DNA from: a virus
IMG/VR virus record: IMGVR_UViG_3300047359_000821
Location: 1-24,041 of that record
Length of the DNA: 24,041 nucleotides
Reading direction: 5' to 3' (one strand)
This document shows, one piece after another, positions 1 to 6,163 of the stretch (position 1 is its first letter; each line of letters opens with the position of its first letter). Made by a program: the position numbers and the translations under genes. The notes below the pieces were generated by a model. That model worked only from the letters and a program-made list of their open reading frames with translations. It made no database searches and had not been told where the DNA came from.

Positions 1-189
1 TACTATGTGATCCTGACGTGATTGTTTTGCTGTACGTACTTCGCCACTTAGTGGACTTGTAAAAGGAACTTCAGCAAGTCCTTTAGTTCCTTCTTTACCA
101 AATAGTAAATCGTAGATGAACCAGGTTATGCCAGATAAAAAAAGTGCGGCAATTAATGCGGCTGAAATAATAATAACGTAGTTTAGCAT
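1..189 (-). CDS. Partial small membrane protein (runs off the left edge)
   Basis: An ATG-started frame is open for 63 codons from 189 to the window edge with no stop, so the C-terminus is missing. The N-terminus is strongly hydrophobic (about residues 4-27, containing YVIIISAALIAALF), which predicts one membrane segment followed by a polar tail. Its ATG overlaps the stop of the upstream gene as TAATG, suggesting translational coupling. It is the last visible gene of the unit carrying the endolysin and spanins. A lysis-associated membrane role such as a holin is therefore possible, but the sequence shows no family signature and I assign no function. Confidence 0.7.
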   Translation of the reverse strand, partial: MLNYVIIISAALIAALFLSGITWFIYDLLFGKEGTKGLAEVPFTSPLSGEVRTAKQSRQDHIV

Positions 190-371
190 TATAAGCCTCT
201 ACGTGTTAATTCTTTCTTTACTTTAACTTTGTGCTTGGGACGTGAGTTATGATTTTCTAAAAATTCTTGTAACTCAGCTGTTGGTGTACTTTTAATATAA
301 AAGTGTGTTGTAATGTATTTGCCAGAGTTTTTATCTCTTACCTTCTGGCTAGGCCTAAATTTAATTGGCAT
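189..371 (-). CDS. Small basic conserved phage protein, unknown function
   Basis: A 60-residue Lys/Arg-rich protein beginning MPIKFRPSQK and ending KELTRRGL. A frame extending upstream to 422 exists, but I place the start at the internal ATG at 371. That ATG has a good Shine-Dalgarno (AGGAAA) directly upstream, and the longer form would run about 60 bases into the outer-spanin gene. With this start the overlap is only 11 bases. From memory, similar short basic proteins with this N-terminus occur in marine T4-like phages. No domain or catalytic motif is visible; the charge could suit nucleic-acid binding, but that is a guess. Confidence 0.75.
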   Translation of the reverse strand: MPIKFRPSQKVRDKNSGKYITTHFYIKSTPTAELQEFLENHNSRPKHKVKVKKELTRRGL

Positions 372-753
372 TTTCCTTTCCTGTTTCTTCTTTTGGTTCA
401 TAATATTCACGATACTGTTCAAGTGTTAAACCTTGTTGTATCATGTAAGCACGTATCTGTGCAAAGTTCTTAGATAACAACTCATAGTCATCATCACTTA
501 AACCAAACAGTACAGGGTCTTTGCCTTGCTCTTGCATTTTAGCAAATACTTCTTGTGCGTTTTCGCTAGTAATGATAGTCCATCTAAGTTCTTCTAGTTT
601 AGGTGTGTCAGGATTGGGTAGATTTAAAGGTGCTCTTTCTACTTCAGTAGCAAACACATCTAACTTTTGTACCGTACTACAACTAGTAAGGAATATAGTT
701 AGGGTTAGCAATGCTAGGACACTCAGAATTGATCTGTGATTTCTTAGTTGCAT
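361..753 (-). CDS. Outer-membrane spanin-like lipoprotein (Rz1-type)
   Basis: A 130-residue protein with a lipoprotein signal peptide: positively charged start (MQLRNHR), hydrophobic stretch at residues 9-22, and an LTSC lipobox giving lipidated Cys25. The mature part is about 105 residues, mostly hydrophilic and probably helical. That is long for an Rz1 but within the range for outer spanins of large phages. The gene starts 71 bases inside the upstream inner-spanin gene in another frame, the classic nested or overlapped spanin architecture. Endolysin and inner spanin come immediately before it. Expected role: the outer-membrane half of the complex that fuses inner and outer membranes in the last step of lysis. 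The call rests on lipobox plus context; sequence similarity to known o-spanins is not evident to me. Confidence 0.72.
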   Translation of the reverse strand: MQLRNHRSILSVLALLTLTIFLTSCSTVQKLDVFATEVERAPLNLPNPDTPKLEELRWTIITSENAQEVFAKMQEQGKDPVLFGLSDDDYELLSKNFAQIRAYMIQQGLTLEQYREYYEPKEETGKENAN

Positions 754-1168
754 TAATCTCTTTCTCCGTTAGCGGTGACCCCATAGCAATTTCTACACAT
801 CTCATTGCTTTTTTGGTAGCACCATTAATAACACGTTCAACTGAGCTACTACGCTCAACAGCAAGTTTACCTATATCACGTACTTTACCTGCACCGTTGA
901 TTTTATTAAAGCGTTCATCTAGTGCTTTAAACTCGTTTGATAAAACTTTGTTTTGTGCTTGTAGTTTTTCGTTAGCGGCTAGTATTGATTTAAAATCATT
1001 AGCCTGCTGTGCAATTACAGCCTTCTGTCCATCAATGGACGCTTCTAGTAATATATTATTTGCTTTAGCTGTTTCTAAGTCTGCTTTAACATTTTTGTAA
1101 TGTAGAAAGCCGCCGCCTGCTGTAGCAAGGGCAACGACTATCATAGCAATTTTAATTGAACTAAACAT
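683..1168 (-). CDS. Inner-membrane spanin-like protein (Rz-type)
   Basis: A 161-residue type II membrane protein. It has a short cytoplasmic N-terminus, one hydrophobic segment at about residues 5-22, then a long predicted coiled coil at about 27-95 rich in Ala/Leu/Glu/Lys heptads, and a periplasmic C-terminal part with Cys124 and Cys150. This is the layout of inner spanins (T4 PseT.3, lambda Rz). The gene lies 8 bases downstream of the endolysin and overlaps the outer-spanin lipoprotein gene by 71 bases. Expected role: pairing with the outer lipoprotein across the periplasm to disrupt the outer membrane. The two cysteines could form disulfides, as reported for other spanins. Function is inferred from topology and gene order. 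Confidence 0.75.
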   Translation of the reverse strand: MFSSIKIAMIVVALATAGGGFLHYKNVKADLETAKANNILLEASIDGQKAVIAQQANDFKSILAANEKLQAQNKVLSNEFKALDERFNKINGAGKVRDIGKLAVERSSSVERVINGATKKAMRCVEIAMGSPLTEKEINATKKSQINSECPSIANPNYIPY

Positions 1169-1176
1169 AATTGTAA

Positions 1177-2043
1177 TTAGCCTAGTAACTCTCCGAGTGT
1201 AGCAGGTCCGGCTATTCCGTCTGCTGTTAAGCCTTTACTTGCTTGCCACTCTTTTAATTTGCGTTCTGTACCTGGACCAAAAATTCCATCTGCGCCAATG
1301 CCTAATGCTTCTTGCATCATTTGTACACCTTCGCCTCTGCAACCTTTGCGTAGTACTCCAATATCATCGATATCAAAATCATCATCACCTGCATCGTCTG
1401 CAAGTGTTACTGGGCTACCAAATACTTCCATTGCTTTTGTATAACGCTTCTGACGTGACTCAAGTCCGATGTTACCACCGTTAATTTTCTTAGTCATTTT
1501 TACAACGTCATCTGTGTCTGCAATAGAATTTAAATTATTTGCGTCCCAGAACCAACATGCTGATTCAACAGCACCCTTTTCAGTAGCAACATATTCAGCC
1601 GCTTGTTCTGCTGTCATGTCTACTGTTGCGCCAAAACGTGTATAGTTTTCACGTCCTGTTAATTGCTTTAGTCCACGTCCTCTAAATAACCAACCGTCAC
1701 CTTCGTTAACGTTGCCCATTTTATATTTACGAAACTCGTCTTGATAAACATAGTTAGCAATCATCTCTGGGTTACGTGCATATTCTGCCGCATTACGTTT
1801 TGGTGCTGGACCAAAGTATCTGCCAAAGACTGCGTTAAGTGCTTTTTCACTATAGTTTAAATTTTCTTGTAAACTACGGAAGTTGTTAGATTCATGTGCG
1901 CACTGACTAATAAAGTGTGCGGCACGTCTTACTGTGTTAATACCATACTTAGGCATAATTGCTACAAGAGCTTCATGCCATCCGTCAACGTTATCGTTCC
2001 CTGGAATTAATTGTGCCAGGTGTTCTTTTTGTAGTTCAAACAT
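1177..2043 (-). CDS. Endolysin: GH19/chitinase-like lysozyme with peptidoglycan-binding domain
   Basis: A 288-residue protein. The N-terminal catalytic part (about residues 1-210) has GH19/lysozyme-like features: AHFISQCAHES with likely catalytic Glu51, and GRGLKQLTGRENY at 122-134. A short acidic linker (about 216-227, DDAGDDDFDIDD) leads to a C-terminal peptidoglycan-binding-1-type domain (about 228-288) with the characteristic ADGIFGPGTERKL and ADGIAGPAT repeats. There is no signal peptide, so it should need a holin to reach the wall. An AAGGATC Shine-Dalgarno lies within the end of the preceding gene. It is followed directly by spanin genes, forming a lysis cassette. Wall cleavage is well supported; the exact bond cut is not readable from sequence. 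Confidence 0.9.
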   Translation of the reverse strand: MFELQKEHLAQLIPGNDNVDGWHEALVAIMPKYGINTVRRAAHFISQCAHESNNFRSLQENLNYSEKALNAVFGRYFGPAPKRNAAEYARNPEMIANYVYQDEFRKYKMGNVNEGDGWLFRGRGLKQLTGRENYTRFGATVDMTAEQAAEYVATEKGAVESACWFWDANNLNSIADTDDVVKMTKKINGGNIGLESRQKRYTKAMEVFGSPVTLADDAGDDDFDIDDIGVLRKGCRGEGVQMMQEALGIGADGIFGPGTERKLKEWQASKGLTADGIAGPATLGELLG

Positions 2044-2044
2044 T

Positions 2045-2761
2045 TTAGATCCTTTTTAAAACGAGACCCTTATCTTTATTCTCAAAGACAAGTTTGTCTC
2101 CATACTTACTTATGTTGTAGTCACCAATATACTTGGTCAAAAAGAGTATTTCAGGATAGCTCTCCATTATGTCGAATTTGCCATCAATGTTATCTTTTAT
2201 ATTTACTACATCACCGAAATCAATAAATTCAAAGAATAACGGATCTGAATATTTCTTTGATATACTTAACTTAGTTTCTTTAAGTTCTACTTCGTCTAAA
2301 AAGCTCTTATTAAAGAACTCTTTATAATTACTCATTCTTGCTTCTTCAACTTTAATACCATAGTTGTCTGGGTCATTTGGTATAAGTTCTTCTAATGCTT
2401 CTTGTGTTACATCATTTGAACGCCAGTTTTTATAGTATCTAAATTTAAAGTCGTCCATTTCAGCAAGACTCTTAACACCATCTATTAGTTCCATGATGTT
2501 ATTGTGTACTTCTTTATCTCTAGCAAGTTCAACAAACACTTTATATGTGCCGTCACGTTGTTCGCCTGATGTTGCATCTGCGTCTAGTATAAATCCGTAA
2601 CCTCTTTCTAAGAAAGCCATTAAGTCATCTGCCGCGGCTTTTTCTTTAAGACTAAAGCTCATTGTTACAATGTCTTTATCTTCACCCATTTTGCTTGCAA
2701 AAGAGTCAACTTCAAATGTATGATCTAATGTGTCTCTAAGATCGCCTGCTTTTAATCCCAT
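2045..2761 (-). CDS. Conserved T4-like marine phage protein, unknown function
   Basis: A 238-residue soluble, acidic protein beginning MGLKAGDLRDTL, with no signal peptide, membrane segment or recognisable catalytic motif. Its ATG overlaps the stop of the upstream gene (TAATG), and its own end carries the endolysin Shine-Dalgarno, so the three genes appear translationally coupled. The unit has a late-promoter box at 3323-3330, which fits a virion or assembly role. I associate this N-terminus with a family conserved in marine T4-like myoviruses, but this is from memory and no function is known to me. A structural or chaperone role is plausible only from late expression. Confidence 0.75.
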   Translation of the reverse strand: MGLKAGDLRDTLDHTFEVDSFASKMGEDKDIVTMSFSLKEKAAADDLMAFLERGYGFILDADATSGEQRDGTYKVFVELARDKEVHNNIMELIDGVKSLAEMDDFKFRYYKNWRSNDVTQEALEELIPNDPDNYGIKVEEARMSNYKEFFNKSFLDEVELKETKLSISKKYSDPLFFEFIDFGDVVNIKDNIDGKFDIMESYPEILFLTKYIGDYNISKYGDKLVFENKDKGLVLKRI

Positions 2762-3294
2762 TATACTGTCGCCTCTACTTCAGGTGCTGGAGCCGCCGCT
2801 ACTGCCGCGTCTGCTGGTTGTTCTTCTGCTTGTGCTTGTGGTGCCGCATCGTTAGCAGGTTGTTCTGCATATGATTCTGTATCCATTTGTCCTACTATAT
2901 CTATAATAAGTTTCTTAGGCATTTGAATCTCTACTATCCAAATTGGTTTACGATCAAGTTTACCTTTTTTACTACCAGGACGTATATCATCAGGGTTAGT
3001 AATTTTTCTAGGAACTAGTATTGTATCTTTCTTAAAGCGTACTTTACAATCATAATCTAGTAAACGCTTGCCTCCCATAGGATCAGGCATATTTTCCTTT
3101 TCCCACATAAAGCCACAGGTTACCCAATGTCTATCAATTTGTGGACCCATAGCAAGTTCGCCATCTTCCCAGTTCTTATAAACGTAAAGATCAAGTTCGT
3201 CTAGGACTTTTTCAAAGTCTTTTAATACATTAAATGCTGTATTGCTATCATAGATAGATTCAACATTTTTAATAATATTCATTATATCTTGCAT
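2761..3294 (-). CDS. Conserved late phage protein with Ala/Pro/Glu-rich tail, unknown function
   Basis: A 177-residue protein. Residues about 1-140 look globular, with a WVTCGFMW segment and a basic SKKGKLDRKPIWIVE strand. The last ~40 residues are low-complexity Ala/Gln/Glu/Pro (APQAQAEEQPADAAVAAAP), probably disordered. No enzyme motif is visible. It is the first gene of the leftward late unit, 28 bases downstream of a GATAAATA box, and couples by TAATG to the next gene. Late expression suggests a virion, assembly or lysis-timing role; this is inference. Confidence is high that it is a real gene and low on role. Confidence 0.75.
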   Translation of the reverse strand: MQDIMNIIKNVESIYDSNTAFNVLKDFEKVLDELDLYVYKNWEDGELAMGPQIDRHWVTCGFMWEKENMPDPMGGKRLLDYDCKVRFKKDTILVPRKITNPDDIRPGSKKGKLDRKPIWIVEIQMPKKLIIDIVGQMDTESYAEQPANDAAPQAQAEEQPADAAVAAAPAPEVEATV

Positions 3295-3322
3295 GAGTTT
3301 GCTTCCAATATTCTTATATACT

Positions 3323-3330
3323 TATTTATC
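3323..3330 (-). promoter_or_regulatory. T4-type late promoter box (GATAAATA) for the 3294-1 unit
   Basis: On the minus strand the sequence reads GATAAATA, close to the T4 late consensus TATAAATA that is recognised by the phage gp55 sigma-like factor with gp33/gp45. It lies 28 bases before the ATG at 3294, in the only gene-free stretch on this side. The same box recurs at a similar distance before four other minus-strand genes in the window. Confidence 0.7.
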
Positions 3331-3356
3331 CGCATAAGTTAGTTAACATATATTTT

Positions 3357-3362
3357 TATAAT
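3357..3362 (+). promoter_or_regulatory. Possible sigma70 -10 element for phoH
   Basis: A perfect TATAAT occurs 87 bases before the phoH ATG, in AT-rich sequence. No convincing -35 exists at 16-18 bases upstream (only ATAAGT near 3334-3339). A TTAACA at 3343-3348 is too close. The call is weak, but some promoter must lie here because phoH is the only plus-strand gene in the window and its upstream neighbour is divergent. Confidence 0.4.
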
Positions 3363-3366
3363 GAGT

Positions 3367-3411
3367 CTACGGAGGTAAATACTTTTGTAGGAGATATAGC
3401 CTACGGGTAAA
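3367..3411 (+). repeat. Direct repeat and small hairpin in the phoH leader
   Basis: CTACGGAGGTAAA (3367-3379) and CTACGGGTAAA (3401-3411) are near-identical copies differing by a 2-base indel. Between and overlapping them, GTAGG (3387-3391) can pair with CCTAC (3400-3404) around an 8-base loop. If transcription starts near 3369, both copies lie in the phoH 5' leader, upstream of the true Shine-Dalgarno (AGGAGG at 3437-3442). This could be an operator or mRNA-binding site; it could also be chance. Confidence 0.4.
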
Positions 3412-3449
3412 CATTTCCTGCTCCAGTTATCCATATAGGAGGACAATTA

Positions 3450-4175
3450 ATGGGTGCAAAGAGAAAAGCTCGTGATAAACGGGTCGCAAACGGTAACAGC
3501 AATGTTATCGAATTCAATACTTTTAACAAGAAAACATCAGTACAACTTATTCCAAGAAATAAACATCAAGAAACATATATCCTAAAATTGCTAGATACGA
3601 CCAAATCAATAGTTTTTGCTATTGGTCCTGCTGGCACGGGTAAAACTATGTTAGCAGTCCAAACGGCTGTGAAGAAGTTTAAAGAAGGTAATATTGATAA
3701 GATCATTGTAACAAGACCAGCAGTATCGGTCGACGAAGATCTGGGGTTTTTACCAGGTACGCTAGAACAAAAAATGGCGCCTTGGACAAGACCTATATTT
3801 GATGTGTTAAGAGAATATTTTGATGCAAAACAAATTGAAGGCATGATTGAAGAAGGCATAATTGAGATTGCTCCACTAGCATTTATGCGTGGTAGAACTT
3901 TCAAAGACGCATATATTATTGCAGATGAAATGCAAAACGCAACCCCTAACCAGATGAAAATGTTATTAACAAGGCTAGGAGATAACTCAGAGATGGTCGT
4001 TACTGGTGACTTAGCTCAAGCAGATCGTAAAGTAGATAACGGTTTGATTGACTTTATTCACCAATTTGAATCACACGGTCAAAACAAGCACCTGGACGTA
4101 GTCCGTTTCGAACAAGGAGACATTGAAAGGCATGAGGCTGTAAAAGAAGTTTTATCGGTCTATGGCGACGAATAG
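3450..4175 (+). CDS. phoH: PhoH-like P-loop ATPase
   Basis: A 241-residue protein with the PhoH core: Walker A GPAGTGKT (residues 59-66), VTRPAV (88-93), Walker B hydrophobics followed by ADEMQN (158-163), and the sensor-like VTGDLAQ (184-190). A basic N-terminal extension (MGAKRKARDKR) precedes the domain. A strong AGGAGG Shine-Dalgarno fixes the start. PhoH-family proteins are very common in marine phages. They are predicted NTPases, and some bacterial forms are linked to RNA metabolism, but the phage role is not established. It is the only plus-strand gene here, divergent from the 3294 unit and convergent with sufE, so it is transcribed separately from its neighbours. Confidence 0.93.
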   Translation: MGAKRKARDKRVANGNSNVIEFNTFNKKTSVQLIPRNKHQETYILKLLDTTKSIVFAIGPAGTGKTMLAVQTAVKKFKEGNIDKIIVTRPAVSVDEDLGFLPGTLEQKMAPWTRPIFDVLREYFDAKQIEGMIEEGIIEIAPLAFMRGRTFKDAYIIADEMQNATPNQMKMLLTRLGDNSEMVVTGDLAQADRKVDNGLIDFIHQFESHGQNKHLDVVRFEQGDIERHEAVKEVLSVYGDE

Positions 4176-4182
4176 AATTTTA

Positions 4183-4202
4183 GGGGAGGCTTAGGCTTCC
4201 CC
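4183..4202. terminator. GC-rich hairpin between convergent phoH and sufE
   Basis: GGGGAGGC (4183-4190), loop TTAG, then GCTTCCCC (4195-4202) form an 8-bp stem with one G-T wobble, located 7 bases after the phoH stop. On the opposite strand the hairpin overlaps the sufE stop codon (4191-4193). The stem is unusually GC-rich for this AT-rich region and sits exactly where two convergent units meet, so a bidirectional terminator is likely. No long T-tract follows on either strand, so it may be inefficient or only shield mRNA ends. Confidence 0.6.
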
Positions 4203-4580
4203 GGTTTCCAAGACTTTCATTGTATTAATTAAGTTATTAACACCATTCTGTCTACCCATACTTAGCAACGGTGCTAAACCTATATCGGTAAGTGTGTTTA
4301 TACTGAACGACTGACGTTGTGTGTTAGTTGCTTGATTGTACCAATCACAAATCATACCTGCTAGTCCTTTTACAATAGCACTATCTGCTTGACATGTAAA
4401 TTGACTGTTAGAATACTTAACCCATAAAGAACTTGTACAACCTTTTATAAGATCGTTACTATTCCTTTCGAATTCTTGTACGCTAGATGCAGTAGTTCCG
4501 TATTCCATAATGAACTCGTACTTGTCCATTGCTTCCTCTAGTTCAAAGAGGTCTTCATACAAATTTTGAAATTCGAGCAT
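4191..4580 (-). CDS. sufE: SufE sulfur-acceptor protein
   Basis: A 129-residue SufE-family protein. The hallmark is IKGCTSSLWV (residues 46-55), with Cys48 as the expected persulfide-accepting cysteine; the family usually reads VxGCxSxVW at this place. The following segment (SQFTCQADSAIVKGLAGM) and the conserved C-terminal LGLAPLLS-type element (here IGLAPLLSMGR) also match. SufE takes persulfide sulfur from SufS, stimulates it, and passes sulfur to SufB. The start at 4580 has an AAGGAAG Shine-Dalgarno and overlaps sufS by 26 bases, so the two partners are translationally coupled. It is the last gene of the suf block and ends in a hairpin facing phoH. Length is close to the cellular family. 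Confidence 0.87.
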   Translation of the reverse strand: MLEFQNLYEDLFELEEAMDKYEFIMEYGTTASSVQEFERNSNDLIKGCTSSLWVKYSNSQFTCQADSAIVKGLAGMICDWYNQATNTQRQSFSINTLTDIGLAPLLSMGRQNGVNNLINTMKVLETGEA

Positions 4581-5718
4581 CGGCTTCCTTAATTGCTGTA
4601 AACGCTAGTTCTAATTCTTCTTTGGTAGTATAAGCACCCCAACTAACTCTTAATAGCCCTTTGTTGACGCTTATATTGCGTACTAGAGGCTCTGCACAGA
4701 GGTTCCCTCCACGTATCATAATATTTTTAGCATCAAGAAGCATTGTAAAATCTTCTATAGTACCGTGTTGTGGCACCATAGTTATAAGTCCTGTTTGGCT
4801 TGCGTAAGGATTGTTTTCGCACAAGTCATTAGCAACTACTGCTAGTGCTTTATCATGTGCAAGTATATCACTTTGATTTCTAATAAGCCAATTTAATAAG
4901 TTTGGCAAAGTGAATATTGCTTGTAAGTTTGGTGTACCGCTTTCAAATTTTTGTGCGTTAGTTAGATATGTTTCATGTAGATAACTTACTGCTGATACAC
5001 TGCCACCGCCTGGATGTACTGGTGCTTTTTCTAACCACTTAGGATCAATCATTAAACAACCAAGTCCTGATGGTCCGTATACTTTATGCCAACTCCATGC
5101 TACAAAATCAAAACCTTCGTAGTTATGATGTATTTTCCCCATGCTTTGACATGCGTCTACTATTGTAATTGCATTATATTGTCCTGCAATGAATCTTATT
5201 CGTTCTAAATCATTGATAGTACCGGTAACATTACCAACGGCAGTTACAGCAATTATCTTAACTTCAGACTGGTCTTCACGTAGAGTTGCTTCTAAATCAG
5301 ACAAATCTAACACACCAGACTCAGTTAGTTTTATATAATGACAATGATTGTAGCCTGTTGAGTGAAAGGGTAATGTAAGACTGTGATGAAAGTCACCGCC
5401 AACAAATACACTAAAGTCATCTTGTCTCCGTGTTGCTAATTGTATTGCGTCATACAATCCTTGTGTTGCACCACTGTTAAAAACAATTCTATCTTGTGGA
5501 TCAGTAATACCAAGCCACTCGCCTATTTTTTCTTTTGCTGTATGATACTTCTCGTCTATAAATGCACCCATGCTATGCCCACTACGGTGTGCATTTGCTT
5601 TATATGTTAGAAACGTTCCTGTGTCAGTAATTACAGTGTCAAGTGTTTGACTTGTAGCGGCACTGTCCAGATACGTTAGGTCAGGGTGTTCTTTAAAAAA
5701 CGGAAATCTATTTCTCAT
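4555..5718 (-). CDS. sufS: SufS-type (group II) cysteine desulfurase
   Basis: A 387-residue PLP enzyme that removes sulfur from cysteine, leaving alanine and an enzyme persulfide. Visible landmarks: YLDSAATSQ at the N-terminus (16-24), NAHRSGHSMG (42-51), FHHSLTLP where cellular SufS has EHHANxxP (110-117), VDACQS with the PLP-pyridine Asp188, PLP-binding Lys212 in SWHKVYGPSG, the SAVSYLHETYL and FESGTPN segments, catalytic Cys341 in RGGNLCAEPL, and RVSWGAYTTKEE near the end. Length is slightly below the usual ~405. Departures from consensus are the missing Glu before HH and VDAC for the usual VDGAQ-type motif. All core catalytic residues are present, so it should be active. Start at 5718 has AAGGAAAG upstream and overlaps sufD by 11 bases. 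Confidence 0.92.
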   Translation of the reverse strand: MRNRFPFFKEHPDLTYLDSAATSQTLDTVITDTGTFLTYKANAHRSGHSMGAFIDEKYHTAKEKIGEWLGITDPQDRIVFNSGATQGLYDAIQLATRRQDDFSVFVGGDFHHSLTLPFHSTGYNHCHYIKLTESGVLDLSDLEATLREDQSEVKIIAVTAVGNVTGTINDLERIRFIAGQYNAITIVDACQSMGKIHHNYEGFDFVAWSWHKVYGPSGLGCLMIDPKWLEKAPVHPGGGSVSAVSYLHETYLTNAQKFESGTPNLQAIFTLPNLLNWLIRNQSDILAHDKALAVVANDLCENNPYASQTGLITMVPQHGTIEDFTMLLDAKNIMIRGGNLCAEPLVRNISVNKGLLRVSWGAYTTKEELELAFTAIKEADARISKFV

Positions 5719-6163
5719 ACAAACTTTCCTTAAGAATATCTTTATAGTTTGTTATGCCTTTACTATGCAAATAGTATCTATCTTCTTGGCTAAGTGTACC
5801 AAGTGCATTACCATGTGCGGCTTTAATGTCGTTATTTAAAACAAACATTTCAGGTCGTGCCTGGATTCTGCTTTTATCAAAAGGCCAACTTCTAATTTGC
5901 ATATCAGTATCTACACCACTTGCGTCTTTAGCAACATAGCAACTAAGAATACAATCAACACTAGCATTGTTTTCAGCATATATTCTTACATTTATCTTAC
6001 TTAATGAATCTTTCTCAGGATGTACATTAATACTAACAGGACAATGTCCATGTTCTTGTATAACAGTAATATTATATTCTTCGTGATTTTCTACATCTTG
6101 CGGATGTAAATTTAACGATATACCGTTTTCGTTTGTGTATATTTTATTATAAGGTTTGGCCAT
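5708..6163 (-). CDS. sufD: Mini-SufD: truncated SufD-like scaffold subunit
   Basis: At 151 residues this is far shorter than cellular SufD (about 400). The C-terminal part carries the SufD signature: RPEMFVLNNDIKAAHGNALG (103-122), with His117 at the position of the conserved KxxHG histidine (His360 in E. coli SufD, from memory). LSQEDRYYLHSKGI (124-137) follows, matching the SufD DEEALFYLRSRGI region. The N-terminal ~80 residues alternate like short beta strands, fitting a shortened beta-helix core; the N-terminal helical region is absent. It lies between sufC and sufS with overlaps of 17 and 11 bases, so it is not a decaying fragment. It probably pairs with SufB and SufC. SufB is also related to SufD, but full-length SufB is encoded separately. 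Confidence 0.82.
   Translation of the reverse strand: MAKPYNKIYTNENGISLNLHPQDVENHEEYNITVIQEHGHCPVSINVHPEKDSLSKINVRIYAENNASVDCILSCYVAKDASGVDTDMQIRSWPFDKSRIQARPEMFVLNNDIKAAHGNALGTLSQEDRYYLHSKGITNYKDILKESLYEK

Noticed and set aside
372-422. Upstream extension of the small basic gene
   Set aside because: It overlaps the outer-spanin gene further and lacks a Shine-Dalgarno; the ATG at 371 has AGGAAA.
3343-3348. TTAACA as a -35 for phoH
   Set aside because: Only 8 bases separate it from TATAAT, too close for sigma70 spacing.
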